This document shows positions 1-10,224 of a stretch of 23,623 nucleotides of DNA, piece after piece; the stretch's first letter is position 1; every line of letters begins with the position of its first letter. The translations under genes were made by a program, and so were the position numbers. The DNA is from Aotearoamyces nothofagi (lineage: Eukaryota; Ascomycota; Leotiomycetes; Leotiales; Tympanidaceae). The stretch spans positions 1 to 23,623 of the forward strand of contig JADDTR010000045.1 of the NCBI GenBank assembly GCA_015345905.1, given 5' to 3'. The notes under the pieces are model-generated. The model ran no database searches. It was not told the origin of the DNA and worked only from the letters and a program-made list of their open reading frames with translations.

Positions 1-970
1 TATTCTATTATATACTACTATTATAGCTTAATTCTAAGAACTATATTCAATTCTATATACTCTATTTCTATTATAGTTTTATATAATATTATTATATTCT
101 AGTCTTAGTATATTTAATACTAACTCTTTATTCTTTATATTATTTAAAGTTCTCTATTTTATATTCAATTCTTATATATACTTTATCTATACTGTTCTTA
201 TATACTATCTCTATATACTATTCTTATATATCCTCTTTATATACTATCTCTATATACTATCTCTATATACTATCTCTATATACTCTTTTTATATACTATC
301 TCTATATACTATCTCTATATACCCTCTTTATATACTATCTCTATATACTATTTTTATATACCCTCTTTATATACTATCTCTATATACTCTCTTTATATAC
401 TATCTCTATATACTATTCTTATATACTCTCTTTATATACTCTTCTATATACTATTCTTATATACTCTCTTTATATACTTTTCTATATATTCTAGTTATTA
501 CTAACTCTAAAATATATTTAGTCTATTATATTCAATTATCTATCTAGTATATAGAATAATAACTAGTATATTAATATATATATATACTCTCTATATACTA
601 TATATATAAATAGTATAACCCTAGCTCTATTCTAATCTATCTATTATTTATTTAGTTCTATTACTATAAAATCTCTTCTTTTAATAATATTTATATATAT
701 AACTACTCAATATATTTAAATACTCGACTTATTGACTCTTCTATCTTTTAACTCTATATATAACTATAATGTCTTCTCTCTAAAAATATATTAAGAGTCT
801 CTATTGCTAGTTTCTTAGTAATATATATTCTAAATAGTCCTTCTATTCTAAATAGTCCTTTAATATTATATTGTATAGATTGTATATATATATCAGATAA
901 TATATATACTTTCTTCTACCCTATAGTCTTATTGAACTATCTATATATCTATATATATATTTAGAGAGTA
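1..970. other. AT-rich low-complexity block, no gene
   Basis: Almost entirely A/T, dominated by TATA, CTATATAC and TTATATA strings, with no ORF of useful length on either strand. Composition changes sharply near 970-1010 to mixed sequence. This fits an AT-rich isochore left by repeat mutation or a subtelomeric or centromere-proximal spacer. TpA is far more frequent than ApT by eye, as expected of RIP products, but I did not count it. No telomere hexamer is visible. Confidence 0.75.
172..490. repeat. 13-bp tandem array (TATCTCTATATAC)
   Basis: A 13-base unit TATCTCTATATAC recurs head to tail, with variants in which the CTC becomes CTT, TTT or CCC. The cleanest copies lie at about 245-300. It is a simple minisatellite inside the AT-rich block. 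No coding or regulatory role is visible. Confidence 0.75.
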
Positions 971-1368
971 TAGAGTACTCAAGGTGTATAAGTAGTATAT
1001 TGGTCTTTATTACAATGCTGATACATCTTCTAGTCACTCCGACTGTAGGAATAGATGTAGTATTGATCATCGACTGCAGGACCAGGGATTGCAGTCGGGA
1101 ATAAGCAATGTCTAACCGCGTCTTTGGTACCCAATCGGTTAAGATCTACACATGCGACAGTATAGTCTAGATCTCAGTTCGCTGTCCAACTCCTCCAGCT
1201 GCCAGCTCTCGCTTATGTAAGGACTGGACGGTGCTCTCCTTCGCTTATGAAGGAGTTGCCTCTCTTATAACTGCAGTTATCAGAGAGCCCTACTTTGGGG
1301 ATACGAGGGCAGCACTACTGCGAAAAATACCAGGATCTCTTGCGACTCCACTAGTGGGACACAGCGAA
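971..1368. other. Intergenic, one palindrome copy
   Basis: Mixed-composition sequence directly after the AT-rich block. I see no homologous protein. The only recognisable element is one copy of the window-wide palindrome ATAACTGCAGTTAT at 1267-1280. A 95-residue open frame starting at 1231 runs through the palindrome (LITAVI) and the following minisatellite. I treat it as a by-product of the repeats, not a gene. Confidence 0.5.
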
Positions 1369-1488
1369 ACATACAATACATTAACGCAATATCCACCGAC
1401 TTACAATACATTAATGCAGTTTCCACCGACTTACAATACGTTAATGCAATTTCCACCGACTTACGGTCAATTAATGCAGCTTATCGGA
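1369..1488. repeat. 30-bp minisatellite, four units
   Basis: Four 30-base units begin at 1369, 1399, 1429 and 1459, with a fifth partial unit to about 1500. Each contains ACTTACAATACATTAATGCA followed by a TTTCCACCG-like end. The unit is a multiple of three, so it reads as TYNTLMQFPP repeats on the plus strand. The last unit is the most diverged. Without an upstream gene I cannot say the frame is used. Confidence 0.8.
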
Positions 1489-1789
1489 GCTTACGGTACG
1501 ATTTATAGCTTTAGGTAAGAATCTACCATGTCGTTACCACTACTCTACAGCGAGAATATAATACAGACTTCTGTAACCTAGGGCATCGTTATTAATCGGA
1601 CTGGTTGGTTTATCCTCAAGCTTGAATGATGTCGTTGATGATAACAAGACTTCCCTCTCCGAGCCGTATATCCAGAACCTGACAGGCAGTTAGACGAAGT
1701 ATCATGGCCTAGTAGGGTCGTTTGTAATTGACAGAACCCACTTGCTGGTAGACGCTATTGATGGTGAATTGGCAAGATCCACGGTTCAT

Positions 1790-1894
1790 GGAATCACCAA
1801 TGGTGGAATTACTGCTGATGGAATGACCGTTGGTGGAATCACTATTGATGGAATAACCCTCGATGGAATCACCTATAATAGCATCACCTGTCTA
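1790..1894. repeat. 15-bp minisatellite, about seven units
   Basis: Units of 15 bases of the form GGAATCACC + six variable bases run from 1790 to about 1894. In the plus frame they read as five-residue units with the pattern G-I-T-x-D/G. The open frame spans only 70 residues (1742-1954) and ends with a CCC cluster. The third codon positions and the variable residue differ between units, so the array is not a very recent expansion. It could be a fragment of a repeat-containing protein or a neutral minisatellite. Confidence 0.75.
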
Positions 1895-1999
1895 GTATTC
1901 CTTGTAGTGGGCGGGAAAAAATGCTGTTGCCGTCAGCCCCAAGTCTGTATATGAATCATCAAGCACCGTTCTGTTACAGAGCTGTCTAGCTATATGTAT

Positions 2000-2385
2000 C
2001 AGAGTCCAAGCTGCATTCAACAGAGTGAGTAGATATGCTGTCGCTGATAACTGCAGTTACCAGAACCCTATACTGACTGAGTCGCCTAGCTACATTCAGC
2101 AGAGTCCTAGCTGCATTCAACAGAGTCCGAGCTGTATTCAACAGAGTGAGTAGATATACTGTCGCTGATAACTGCAGTTACCAGAACCCTATATTGACCA
2201 AGTCGCCTAGCTATATTCAGCAGAGTCCTAGCTGCATTCAACAGAGTGAGTAGATATACAGTCGCTGATAACTGCAGTTATCAGACACCTACACTGACAG
2301 CGTCGCTTGGCTGTATCCAGCAGAGTGAGTATATAGGCAGTTGGTGATAACTGCAGTTATCAGATACCTATACTGACACCCTATA
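2000..2385. repeat. Nested tandem array carrying four palindromes
   Basis: Four units share GAGTGAGTAGATAT, then a palindrome copy (2047-2060, 2168-2181, 2268-2281, 2347-2360), then an ACTGAC-like stretch and CGCCTAGCTATATTCAG. The palindromes are 121, 100 and 79 bases apart. The steps of 21 correspond to two, one and zero copies of an inner 21-base unit beginning CAGAGTCCTAGCTGCATTC. It is thus a tandem repeat within a tandem repeat. The first inner unit begins at about 2000. No coding role is seen. Confidence 0.85.
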
Positions 2386-4083
2386 CTAGTATGGCAGATC
2401 TATCTAGTATATCGCATCCTTTGTTCTACAACAATGTCTAAAGACTCGTCTCCTACATCGAATGTGGATATAGAATATCACCTGTCCTCCTCAAGGTCGT
2501 TCGGCATCTTGTCCAGCACCATCCTCTCCTAAGCATTGATCGTCGTCGCTTTATTGCTCAGAGTCTAGATTCGGTCGATGTGGCCCCGGTCGACACTGCT
2601 GAAGACTTGGTGCCGATCGAAGAGTTGGGCTTTGTTCTGTACCTCCCTGTTATACAAGACGGGTATGCCTATACCAACCCCGACTGTACCAAGGTCTATG
2701 CTGCCCTCGATACTATGCAGAAGCACATCCGGGCCACCGATGAGTACAATCGGTGCAAGACCTTCAGCTATATATCCGGTGTTGCTATACAGACGATATT
2801 CAACGGTTCGAGGCAGTACTACTTCAAGGTGGAGGTTACCGGCAGCAGTATCCAGCCTACTACTCCTATATCTGCCTTGCCGGTTGGCCTATCAACTACC
2901 TACGATGCTTTTGTACAGCGTCGAAAGCAGCTCCTTTATATACCACCTACTGAGATCCCATCCAACCAGCTTACCCTCTGGGACCGAAAGACTGGTTGGC
3001 CGAAACACTTTGGTGGCCTTCCGATGAAGGAGATCTATACTGCATCGATGCTTGTCAACAAGGACGACCCCGCTGCCTAGACATGTCTACTAGGCATAAT
3101 CATGGCTATGTTTCAACGCCTCTACAGGAGCGGCCAGAAGCGCTCGTCCTACATCCTTTGCCTTCTCTGTTCAGTCGGTCCTGAGCTGAATACAAAGCCC
3201 TTCCGGTTTCTAGAGACGTCTTCCTTAGCAGGCTATATCCGCCAGTGGCAGCAGTTCATCATCTACCTGATCTGCAGCTACAAACACCTTGCACTACATC
3301 ATCTTACCCTGTCACCAAGCTAGGACTCCCTGATTCGCCAGCTTAGAAACACCCTTATAGCAGAGCCGGGGGTTCAGAGGACCGAATGCATCGAACTGTT
3401 GATTTTTCAACTCAGTACAGACGTCATCAGGCAGCCAATTGTCAACGACCCATTCGAGAGCCCACTGATCCACTGGATTGGGGTTTCTGGATATGACCCT
3501 ATCCGGGGTAGATGGTGTAGTGTATATAAGTACAGTCCTCTACTTGTACAGGTTATATATCTTGTACACTTGCTCGCGTTAGAGGATGCTCTGCCAGCAG
3601 CAGATGTTGACAGCATTACAAACCCTACACTTGTTGTCCACAAGTATATGATTCAGAATCTGCACGATGGATCAGACACGATGTTTACGACTCTGTATAG
3701 CCAGCGTTGCTATACAAAATCCATTGCTACAGACTGGTATATACATCCTTCTATTTTGTAGGCTTAGGATCGCCAATCGCTTCAATACAAAGGCCAAATA
3801 CTGCAGTTGAGTCTTCTACACACCTGGATTGCTGGGTTACTTGCTCGTGCTCAGGCGATACTCTTGAAGGAGCTTGTGTTCCAGTCACCTCAATACCTTC
3901 AAAGCCGGTCACCTGGCATGTTTACTGAGAACATGGTCTGGGCAGCGAATGGGGAGTCGCTGTATAAGCTCAACAAGTCTAAGGTAGATGAGCCCTATCT
4001 CCTGCTGTTGAAATTCGCCAAAGGCCACAAGGTTGGAGAGTGCCTATAGCAAGAGCTGAGTTGTAGCGGCACTAGGAAGCAAG

Positions 4084-4136
4084 GTATAGCAGTAGCCTCT
4101 AGCAGTCATCACTGTATACTCTGCTAACATCACTAG
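4084..4136 (+). other. Intron of the RecQ-like gene
   Basis: A 53-bp intron runs from GTATAGC to ATCACTAG, with branch point CTGCTAAC 10-15 bases before the acceptor. It is inferred because the protein frame changes here from RKQ to GVLRFKASMKAFSELLFLL. Splicing joins a split Gly codon exactly. Unlike the SNF2 introns in this window, it carries no palindrome. Confidence 0.75.
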
Positions 4137-4981
4137 GTGTCCTACGATTCAAGGCCTCGATGAAAGCTTTCAGTGAGCTTCTCTTCCTCCTGGTCCATTT
4201 CACCGGAGGGCTGTCGCCTCGAGGCACCGAGATCAGCTCTACAAAGGTGTATAATATGTCCAACTCTATATACAATATCTTTATCTAGGAGCAGTGCATC
4301 GTCATTATTACAGAATACAACAAGTCGGACAGCGTTACAGAGGCCCCTAAGGTTGTAGCAAGAACACTCAGCCTAGAGGTGTCGCAGCTAGTAGTTTCCT
4401 ATATCTTGGACGTGCTACCGCTTAGTATATTCATCGATGCATGTATCGACACTGATCTGTCCAAAACCCTATGTCTACTTATGTAGTATACCAATAGAGA
4501 GCCATAGACGACAGACATTATGTCTTTTCTCATAGCTAGAGAGAGTACAGCCCACCTGAAGCTCTGCCTTACAATCAACCGTTGGTGTAATATCGCCATT
4601 GCTATCGACAAGGAGATTATACAATATATAGCCGAGAGTAAGGGTATCAGGACATCTCCACTGAACTATACTCTCTAGGCGGGCTACACTGAGAACGTCG
4701 AGGTATACTACTATGCCCTGCAGGTCAACATGTTACACGGTACTAGCCACGAGACTCTAACAGCATTCGATAATGTATCAGTCCTCTGGCACGCATTCTG
4801 GTTTGATGCTACAGTGCTGAAGTCTATACAACTTGTCCGCTAGACCAACCCTTCAGTTCTATCCCGATCTACAGAGCTGGGATCTATAGTTGGCCAGGCA
4901 TCGAACTGCCAATACAGCTCCGAGACTCTCTTCGAGTCTATAGCTATACTAGGCTCTAAACTGGAAGGGATCAGGTCAACC

Positions 4982-5280
4982 TTGGCTGTAATAACTGCAG
5001 TTATCACCGACCCGCCTGTACCTCCTACTGTACTAGGCTCTGAACTAGAAGGGGTCAGGCCATCCTTGGCTACGATAACTGCAGTTATCACCCACCCTCC
5101 TGTACCGCCTACTATACTAGGCTCCGAACTGGAAGAGGTCAAGCCATCATTGGCTGCGATAACTGCAGTTATCACCCACCCTCCTGTACCGCCTACTGTA
5201 CTAGGCTCCGAACTAGAAGAGGTCAAGTTATCCTTGGCTGCTATAACTGCAGTTATCGAACCCCCCTCTAAGCCTCCTAC
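4982..5280 (+). repeat. 84-bp in-frame tandem array with palindromes
   Basis: Four palindrome copies start at 4991, 5075, 5159 and 5243, exactly 84 bases apart. The array encodes 28-residue units (ITAVITHPPVPPTVLGSELE, then EVKPSLAA) inside the RecQ-like protein, between the TLH central region and the helicase core. The Pro-rich repeat is likely a disordered linker. Because 84 is a multiple of three, unit gain or loss keeps the frame. The opposite strand is also open here (4840-5361), as expected of a repetitive palindromic sequence. Confidence 0.9.
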
Positions 5281-6426
5281 TGTCGACTCCAGCCTTGAGG
5301 AGAGTGCACTGCACAGCAAACTCCTAGCTACCCTCCACCGATTGTATAATGTACAGTCCAAGTTCTACAGTGATATACAGGAGCAGGCTATCTTTATAGT
5401 AGAATCTACTGAGCAAGATGTAATAGTGCAGCATCCTACTGCATCAGGCAAGAGTCTTATTATCACGATTACAGCGGCTATAAGCCATAATCAGACAACT
5501 ATTATAGTTGTACCGTTTGGAACCCTTAGGTCAGACCTCATCCATCACTGTAATTCGGTCGGCCTTTATACACATCACTACTTGGAAAAGGGCCATGTAC
5601 AATATCCGATAGTCTTTGTAACTCCGGAAGGGTGTATAACGGAGGGCTTCAGGACGTTCATTGGGATGCTGGTTTTACAGAAAAGGCTCCGCCGTGTGAT
5701 CTTTGATGAGTGCCATCTGATTCCACTCGACGCTGGCTGGCGAGAAGCAATGAAACCTATAGCAGCACTGTTCAATACCATCAGAGTCCAGAAGGTGCTG
5801 ATATCAGTTAGTATACTAAGCTATATCCTCAGAGACCTCACCTCGATGATGGATATCAATTTGGAATACACATGCTACCTTCGGGTACCCTCCAATTATA
5901 CAAATCATCGATACCAGGTTCTCAAGGTTAAGGACTGTGACATGCTTCCAACAACGAAACAGCTTATACTCGAAAGCCGGTGTTGTACTCTAGTCTGTAT
6001 AATGAGCAAGGCAGATAGACAGCACCTCTCCAGGGAGCTGGGGATTCCATTCATTTCCTCCGACTTGAATCCCCAGGAGCAAGAGAAGACCCTGTAGGAA
6101 TTCAACCAGGGCACCTATAATGCCATTATCGACACAAGCCTCGTTGGAACCGGGCTTAATCTAAGAGATATCAACCGTGTCATCCATTACTGCAGCAGCT
6201 TTGGGCTTATTCCATTCTACCAACAATCCTCTCGTGGAGGACGCGACAGTATAGAATGCAGGTCTATATTTATTACAACTACAGCGGATATCAGACGTAT
6301 ACAAGAATCCGACTCCCTAGATATACAAGCTCTTTACACCTTCATCTCTAGCCCGGGCTGTCGACGGAAGGTTCTTAGCGACTACTTCGATGGAGTTTCC
6401 TACCCTAAATATACAGAGCAAGATAT

Positions 6427-6456
6427 GGCCTGTAATAACTGCAGTTATTACAGGCC
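6427..6456. repeat. 30-bp perfect palindrome in RecQ zinc motif
   Basis: The core TAATAACTGCAGTTATTA is extended by GGCCTG on the left and CAGGCC on the right, making 30 bases identical to their reverse complement. It lies in the helicase frame and encodes ACNNCSYYR. It therefore supplies both cysteines of a CxxC pair at the place where RecQ proteins carry zinc ligands. Confidence 0.9.
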
Positions 6457-7510
6457 CTATATTGATGGAGCTGGCAACACTAAGCAAGGTGGGAGAAACA
6501 GCCAACCAGAAACTCCCGAGACACTAGAGCAGACTCTCAAGTGGCTCTTTGAGAATTCGGTTGACAACTCCAGCTCGTCCAGCAGAGGCAGAGCACCACT
6601 CCAATATGGCACCGGTTTCAACTTGTAGACTACACATATATCGGACTCTGTTGCTATATCTTCAGAGTCTTTGACAGCAGCTACTACTTCTAGAACGCCA
6701 GATACAAGACGTTCGAAGTTGCTATCGCCTCTATCGGCTGTTGTACACCGGGACCATCCGACTTATTAGTCACCAGCTAGATCTAGTCCGTATATTATAG
6801 GATCGTCGCCTGATTTGGAAGAGAATACTGGTTCACCGATGCCACTGGCAAAGAGGCACTGTGTCCAGAATTCTCAGCCTCGGTCATCTCTGCCAAATGA
6901 AGAATATAGGAAGCTGGTAGTTTACCAGTATATATTTAGTGTCCAATATATTGGGTTCTCGATGACTGAAGCCAAGGGCCTCTATAAGCAGCTACGGACT
7001 CATCCGCCTCTAGAACTTATCAAGACGGCTGTTGCAATAACCTATCCACTGACAGCAGTATATCTCAACTGTTGGCTGGTCGGGGCCGATCCGTTCGAGG
7101 GAGAGCAGTATACATGGATACAGTGTCCTCTAATCCTTGGTACCTATATATCAGATGAAACTATACTAGTTGAGGCCTTCCAACAGGCTCTTTCTGATGC
7201 AGAGTTCCCAAAGTCGGGTCATCACAAGCAGTGTTTCTTGCCTATAGATGCATTCTATAAGACGCCATTCCACTTCGCTAGCAACTGTATTTATACAGGT
7301 CTAGTCAGGGATATATTATACCTGGCTAGGAAATGTCCTCTCTATGAGCCTATCTTCTACCTCCATGTCGGTGATTTAGACTTGAACCACTATCATGCCC
7401 TAACTGCAATGGTCAAACCGTTAGCTACAAATTTCCGGTACAACCTTATGCTGATATTTACACATGTAGTATTTGCCTCGGCACTCTATCATTGTAAAAT
7501 AGATAGCTAG

Positions 7511-8055
7511 GCTAAGGAATACTCGTTGCTTCCTATAGTTTCAAGAGTATCTGTAGCCCTAGTTAACAGAATATACACTATTATAGATCAGGCTGGCTGT
7601 TCACTGTAACTGTACTTATATAGTGTGTATTATACATCCTTTGCTACTGCTCGAAATAGTATCCTCTACTATACAGCTAACTTGTATATAACCCTAAACC
7701 CTATAAATCCCATTATGCCCAGGTAGATACATTATATAATTGGTCGACTGTTGCTTATATAATATATTACTTATTGTAGGAGCTAGTAGGGCTAACTCCA
7801 GTACTCAGCACAATCCACTTTCGACCCTTTCTTGCCTTCTCTCTTATACAAGCTCTGCTCTTGCAACCGGTGTATATCTTGCAGCCTCCAGTACACCTAT
7901 ATAGGCTTTGAATTATAGCATCTAGACCCCTTCAAGAGCTTGATATAGATGCCGTCAGTAACGAGATAGGAAAGCAGAGTTACCTACTAAGTCGTGAGTG
8001 GGTAGAGGTAAAGCCAGTCTACTATATACTACAATACCTGCTAATAGGTTTCATT
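7511..8055. other. Non-coding or unrecognisable stretch
   Basis: Downstream of the RecQ-like frame all frames are broken, including by TAA, so the amber-only pattern of the gene ends here. I see no homologue, no palindrome copy and no RNA gene. It may be the 3' flank of the helicase gene or relics too old to read. Confidence 0.5.
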
Positions 8056-8167
8056 GTAACAGGCCGTCAACAAATGGCCTCGTGTAGTTGAGAGTCTTCT
8101 ATATCAGCGTATAATAGAGTATGAATTCTATGCATATTATAAGCTCGACGCCTATAGTATAACTACC

Positions 8168-8512
8168 ATGAAAGCGATATTCGAAGAGGTCAAGAGAGAG
8201 CTCGTAGACCCAGCCGACTGGGATCCTTCTATACACGACGAGAAGCTGATGTACAAACTGAAAATGAAGATCGATCGAGTTCGTGCAGGTATGCTGAAGG
8301 ACGGAGAGCTATTGAAGACTACAGAGGGGTTCACCTTAGTACCCGACATCGACGGTTCGAACTCCTTGTTTATCAAAGCCCTGAAGGACATCCTGCCGAT
8401 TCTTGAACCCTCGAGCCACTCAGATACTCTGGATATCGTCTTCCAGAAGGTCAACAATCCATTACTGATCATCAATCGATATGCTACATGGATGTACAAA
8501 TTCCATCTATAA
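8168..8512 (+). CDS. Hypothetical 114-residue protein
   Basis: An ATG-started ORF of 114 residues ends in TAA and is open upstream to about 8056. It is charged and mostly helical in character (EEVKRELVDPADWDPSIHDE), with no signal peptide, membrane segment or known motif. Its first residues (MKAIFEEV) resemble KAIFETI of the SNF2 N-terminal region, and 14 bases (AAAGCGATATTCGA) are identical to copy B near 21550. The ending NNPLLIINRYATWMYKF loosely resembles NNPIEGYTTWVNIIYR of copy B. It may be a diverged fragment of the same N-terminal domain, but the similarity is weak. The complementary strand is open too (8152-8499), which lowers confidence. Confidence 0.35.
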   Translation: MKAIFEEVKRELVDPADWDPSIHDEKLMYKLKMKIDRVRAGMLKDGELLKTTEGFTLVPDIDGSNSLFIKALKDILPILEPSSHSDTLDIVFQKVNNPLLIINRYATWMYKFHL

Positions 8513-8539
8513 TAGGGTTATAGAACATCTGGCAGTCTA

Positions 8540-8850
8540 CCACCTGGCTCTGATAACTGCAGTTAGCATTAGCCCTATTAGCCCTACAGTACTATACAAG
8601 AGTTGTATACACAGTTGTACATCTAGCAGCTGGCCCTGATAACTGCAGTTATCAGGAGCCCTACCGGACCTACTATACTATACGATTCTCGTATATACAG
8701 TTGTACATCTAGCAGCTGGCTCTGATAACTGCAGTTATCAAGAGCCCTATCGAACCTACTGTACTATACAATTATCGTATATACAGTTGCAAGTCTAGCA
8801 GCTGGCCTTGATAACTGCAGTTATCAAGAGCCCCATCGGACCTACTGTAT
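8540..8850. repeat. 86-bp tandem array with palindromes
   Basis: Palindrome copies start at 8553, 8639, 8725 and 8811, exactly 86 bases apart. Between them lie GAGCCCTA, a CTACTGTACTATAC segment and CATCTAGCAGCTGGC. The first palindrome is imperfect on its right arm. The period is not a multiple of three and stops are frequent, so unlike the 84-bp and 48-bp arrays this one is non-coding. Confidence 0.9.
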
Positions 8851-9206
8851 AAAAGGTCCCTATATCATCCGTGTTGAATGGTATATCAGAGTGTTGAATT
8901 GTAAGTTAGATATAAACAACTATATCTTCTAGAACTATATACAGCCAATTGACAGAGCCCCTTTATAGTAGGGAGTAAAGACCTTGGTGCTATATCAAGT
9001 GCTACGAGAATGTACTATATCGTCTCCTATACTATATGTCCCTTGGAATACCAACTCGACAATATAGTGTATCGTTATATATACATCTATACTCAGTGTC
9101 TCCTCTAGATCGAGAGAGGTTTGTTTGTATACTAGGGCTAGGTAGTACTCTATTGACAAACTACTATAGCTGTTGACCGATAGACAGTCTTCGCCAGCAT
9201 CAGGAT
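8851..9206. other. Intergenic, nothing recognised
   Basis: This stretch is AT-leaning with many TATA and CTATA strings. I found no ORF, RNA gene or palindrome copy in it. Confidence 0.5.
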
Positions 9207-9478
9207 ACTTGTAAGCCCTCGATAACTGCAGTTATGGAATTGCACTAGTGAGTCCACTAGTGCCGAATCGCTATATACTCGCTCCCTAGAAATCTCTCTT
9301 TTATTTCCTCAATTACACCACCCAACTTTACTACAGCTTTGTACTTGTAAGCCCTCGATAACTGCAGTTATAGAATCGCACTAGTGAGTCCACTAGTGCC
9401 GAATCGCTATATACTCGCTCTCTAGAACTCTCTCTTTTATTTCCTCAATTACACCACCCAACTTCACTACAGCTTTGT
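9207..9478. repeat. 136-bp direct duplication upstream of SNF2 copy A
   Basis: Two nearly identical 136-base units (9207-9342, 9343-9478) each carry one palindrome (9222-9235, 9358-9371). Each also has an inverted repeat GCACTAGTG-4-CACTAGTGC (9242-9263, 9378-9399) and a pyrimidine-rich tail with TTTATTTCCTCAATTACACC. Pyrimidine tracts are typical of fungal promoters, and the duplication lies about 400-650 bases before the likely SNF2 start. It may be a duplicated upstream regulatory or transcription-start region. That function is inference. Confidence 0.7.
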
Positions 9479-9495
9479 AGTATTCAACAATCACG

Positions 9496-9545
9496 GTGAG
9501 TCTATTATAAGGTTGATTATCAACCCTTTTACCCTTTCCTTACAG
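9496..9545 (+). other. Possible 5'-UTR intron of SNF2 copy A
   Basis: The sequence CACG|GTGAGTCTATTATAAGG ends at CTTTCCTTACAG, giving a 50-bp candidate intron with a pyrimidine-rich 3' end. Directly after the 5' splice site it has its own inverted repeat, GGTTGATTATCAACC, which differs from the window-wide palindrome but sits in the same place. No coding sequence flanks it, so splicing is a guess from signals only. Confidence 0.35.
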
Positions 9546-9682
9546 TTATATTCATCAAGAGCCCTATCAGTTTGCCCTATTCCTGCTTGAAGCTTCTGCA
9601 AGATCTCGCTCTCTAGAAACTCACCTTTCCTCTATCTCACCTTAATCAATCTATATTTCTCCCACCTTACCTGATTATCACA

Positions 9683-9806
9683 CTCGGCCTAGTTCAACCT
9701 CACTTTTGGTTCGATGACTTCCACGATTTCAACTCCATCTAATTCTGAAACTCGGCCTGGCTCAACCTCACTTTTGGTTTGGTGACTTCTACAATTTCAA
9801 CTCGGT
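9683..9806. repeat. 68-bp direct duplication
   Basis: Two diverged copies of a 68-base unit start at 9683 and 9751, each beginning CTCGGCCT and containing TCAACCTCACTTTTGGTT and GATTTCAACTC-like segments. They lie in the upstream region of SNF2 copy A. The second copy is followed by a palindrome at 9831-9844. Confidence 0.7.
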
Positions 9807-10170
9807 ATTTGACCCTTGGAGCTGACTGGTATAACTGCAGTTATCAGGCAACCCTTCCTCTGCACCCAGATGGCGACCCTAGTGAAGAAGATCACGCTGG
9901 TCTTATAAAAGACGCCAAACAACCAGCAGAAAAACAAGGATGGAACATCTACACCAGGATCAGCAATAGGTGATGCTCTAGCTCCACCAGTTGCGATAAA
10001 GACGCGGAAACCACCCAAGACCGATGATACTCTAAAGACAGAAGCTTTGAAGGGTAATCTAGAAGGTGTACAGATATACAACACCAACCTTGAGAACTCG
10101 AAAGCTGTAATGGCAGGCTACCTATTCCTTCCATATACAGATACACTATCCGAGCTCATTGAGCGTGAAG

Positions 10171-10224
10171 GTGAGTCTGGTAACTGCAGTTATCAGACAC
10201 CAGTTGACACCACTACCACTACAG
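10171..10224 (+). other. Intron 1 of SNF2 copy A, with palindrome
   Basis: A 54-bp GT-AG intron begins GTGAGTCTGG, followed at once by TAACTGCAGTTATCAGAC and ending ACCACTACAG. It interrupts a codon at the same place as copy B intron 1 (21403-21458). Its length is a multiple of three and it has no stop in frame, so retention would read through as ESGNCSYQ. No clear CTAAC branch point is seen, a weaker point than in copy B. Confidence 0.75.

Larger units (their letters stand above)
2442..7510 (+). pseudogene. Telomere-linked RecQ-like helicase gene, decayed
   Basis: This is a superfamily-2 DNA helicase of the fungal telomere-linked (TLH) type. The frame runs 2442-4083, then an intron, then 4137-7510. 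The N-terminal part holds a damaged C2H2-like motif (DCTKVYAALDTMQKHIR), then the TLH central region (PLIHWIGVSGYD near 3460; FTGGLSPRGTE near 4190). Four 28-residue repeats follow from 4982. RecQ motifs are HPTASGKS (5432-5455), DECH (5705-5716), VGTGLNL (about 6140) and QQSSRGGRD (6221-6247), then a RecQ zinc-binding-like CRR...CNNC (6359-6442). Motif III reads ISVS instead of the usual TAT. The frame is crossed by 13 TAG codons before a final TAG, and by no TAA or TGA. Several sit where Trp or Gln is expected, for example after NREP at 4505. The start is unresolved: an ATG at 2434 lies in another frame. 6629-7510 encodes a C-terminal extension I do not recognise. RIP decay is most likely. 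Confidence 0.8.

Noticed and set aside
1-970. Telomere or rRNA spacer
   Set aside because: No TTAGGG-type repeats and no rRNA-like sequence; only AT-rich 13-bp repeats are seen.
1231-1518. 95-residue ORF over the 30-bp minisatellite as a gene
   Set aside because: It consists of one palindrome and minisatellite units, has no conserved flank, and its length follows from a repeat period divisible by three.
4840-5361. Long minus-strand ORF (173 residues) opposite the 84-bp array
   Set aside because: The plus-strand frame continues the RecQ-like protein on both sides. The minus frame is open only because the array is repetitive and the palindrome reads open on both strands.
8553-8824. CRISPR-like pattern of short palindromic repeats at even spacing
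   Set aside because: The spacers are themselves repeated, no cas genes are present, and the host is a fungus. It is a tandem array of an 86-bp unit.
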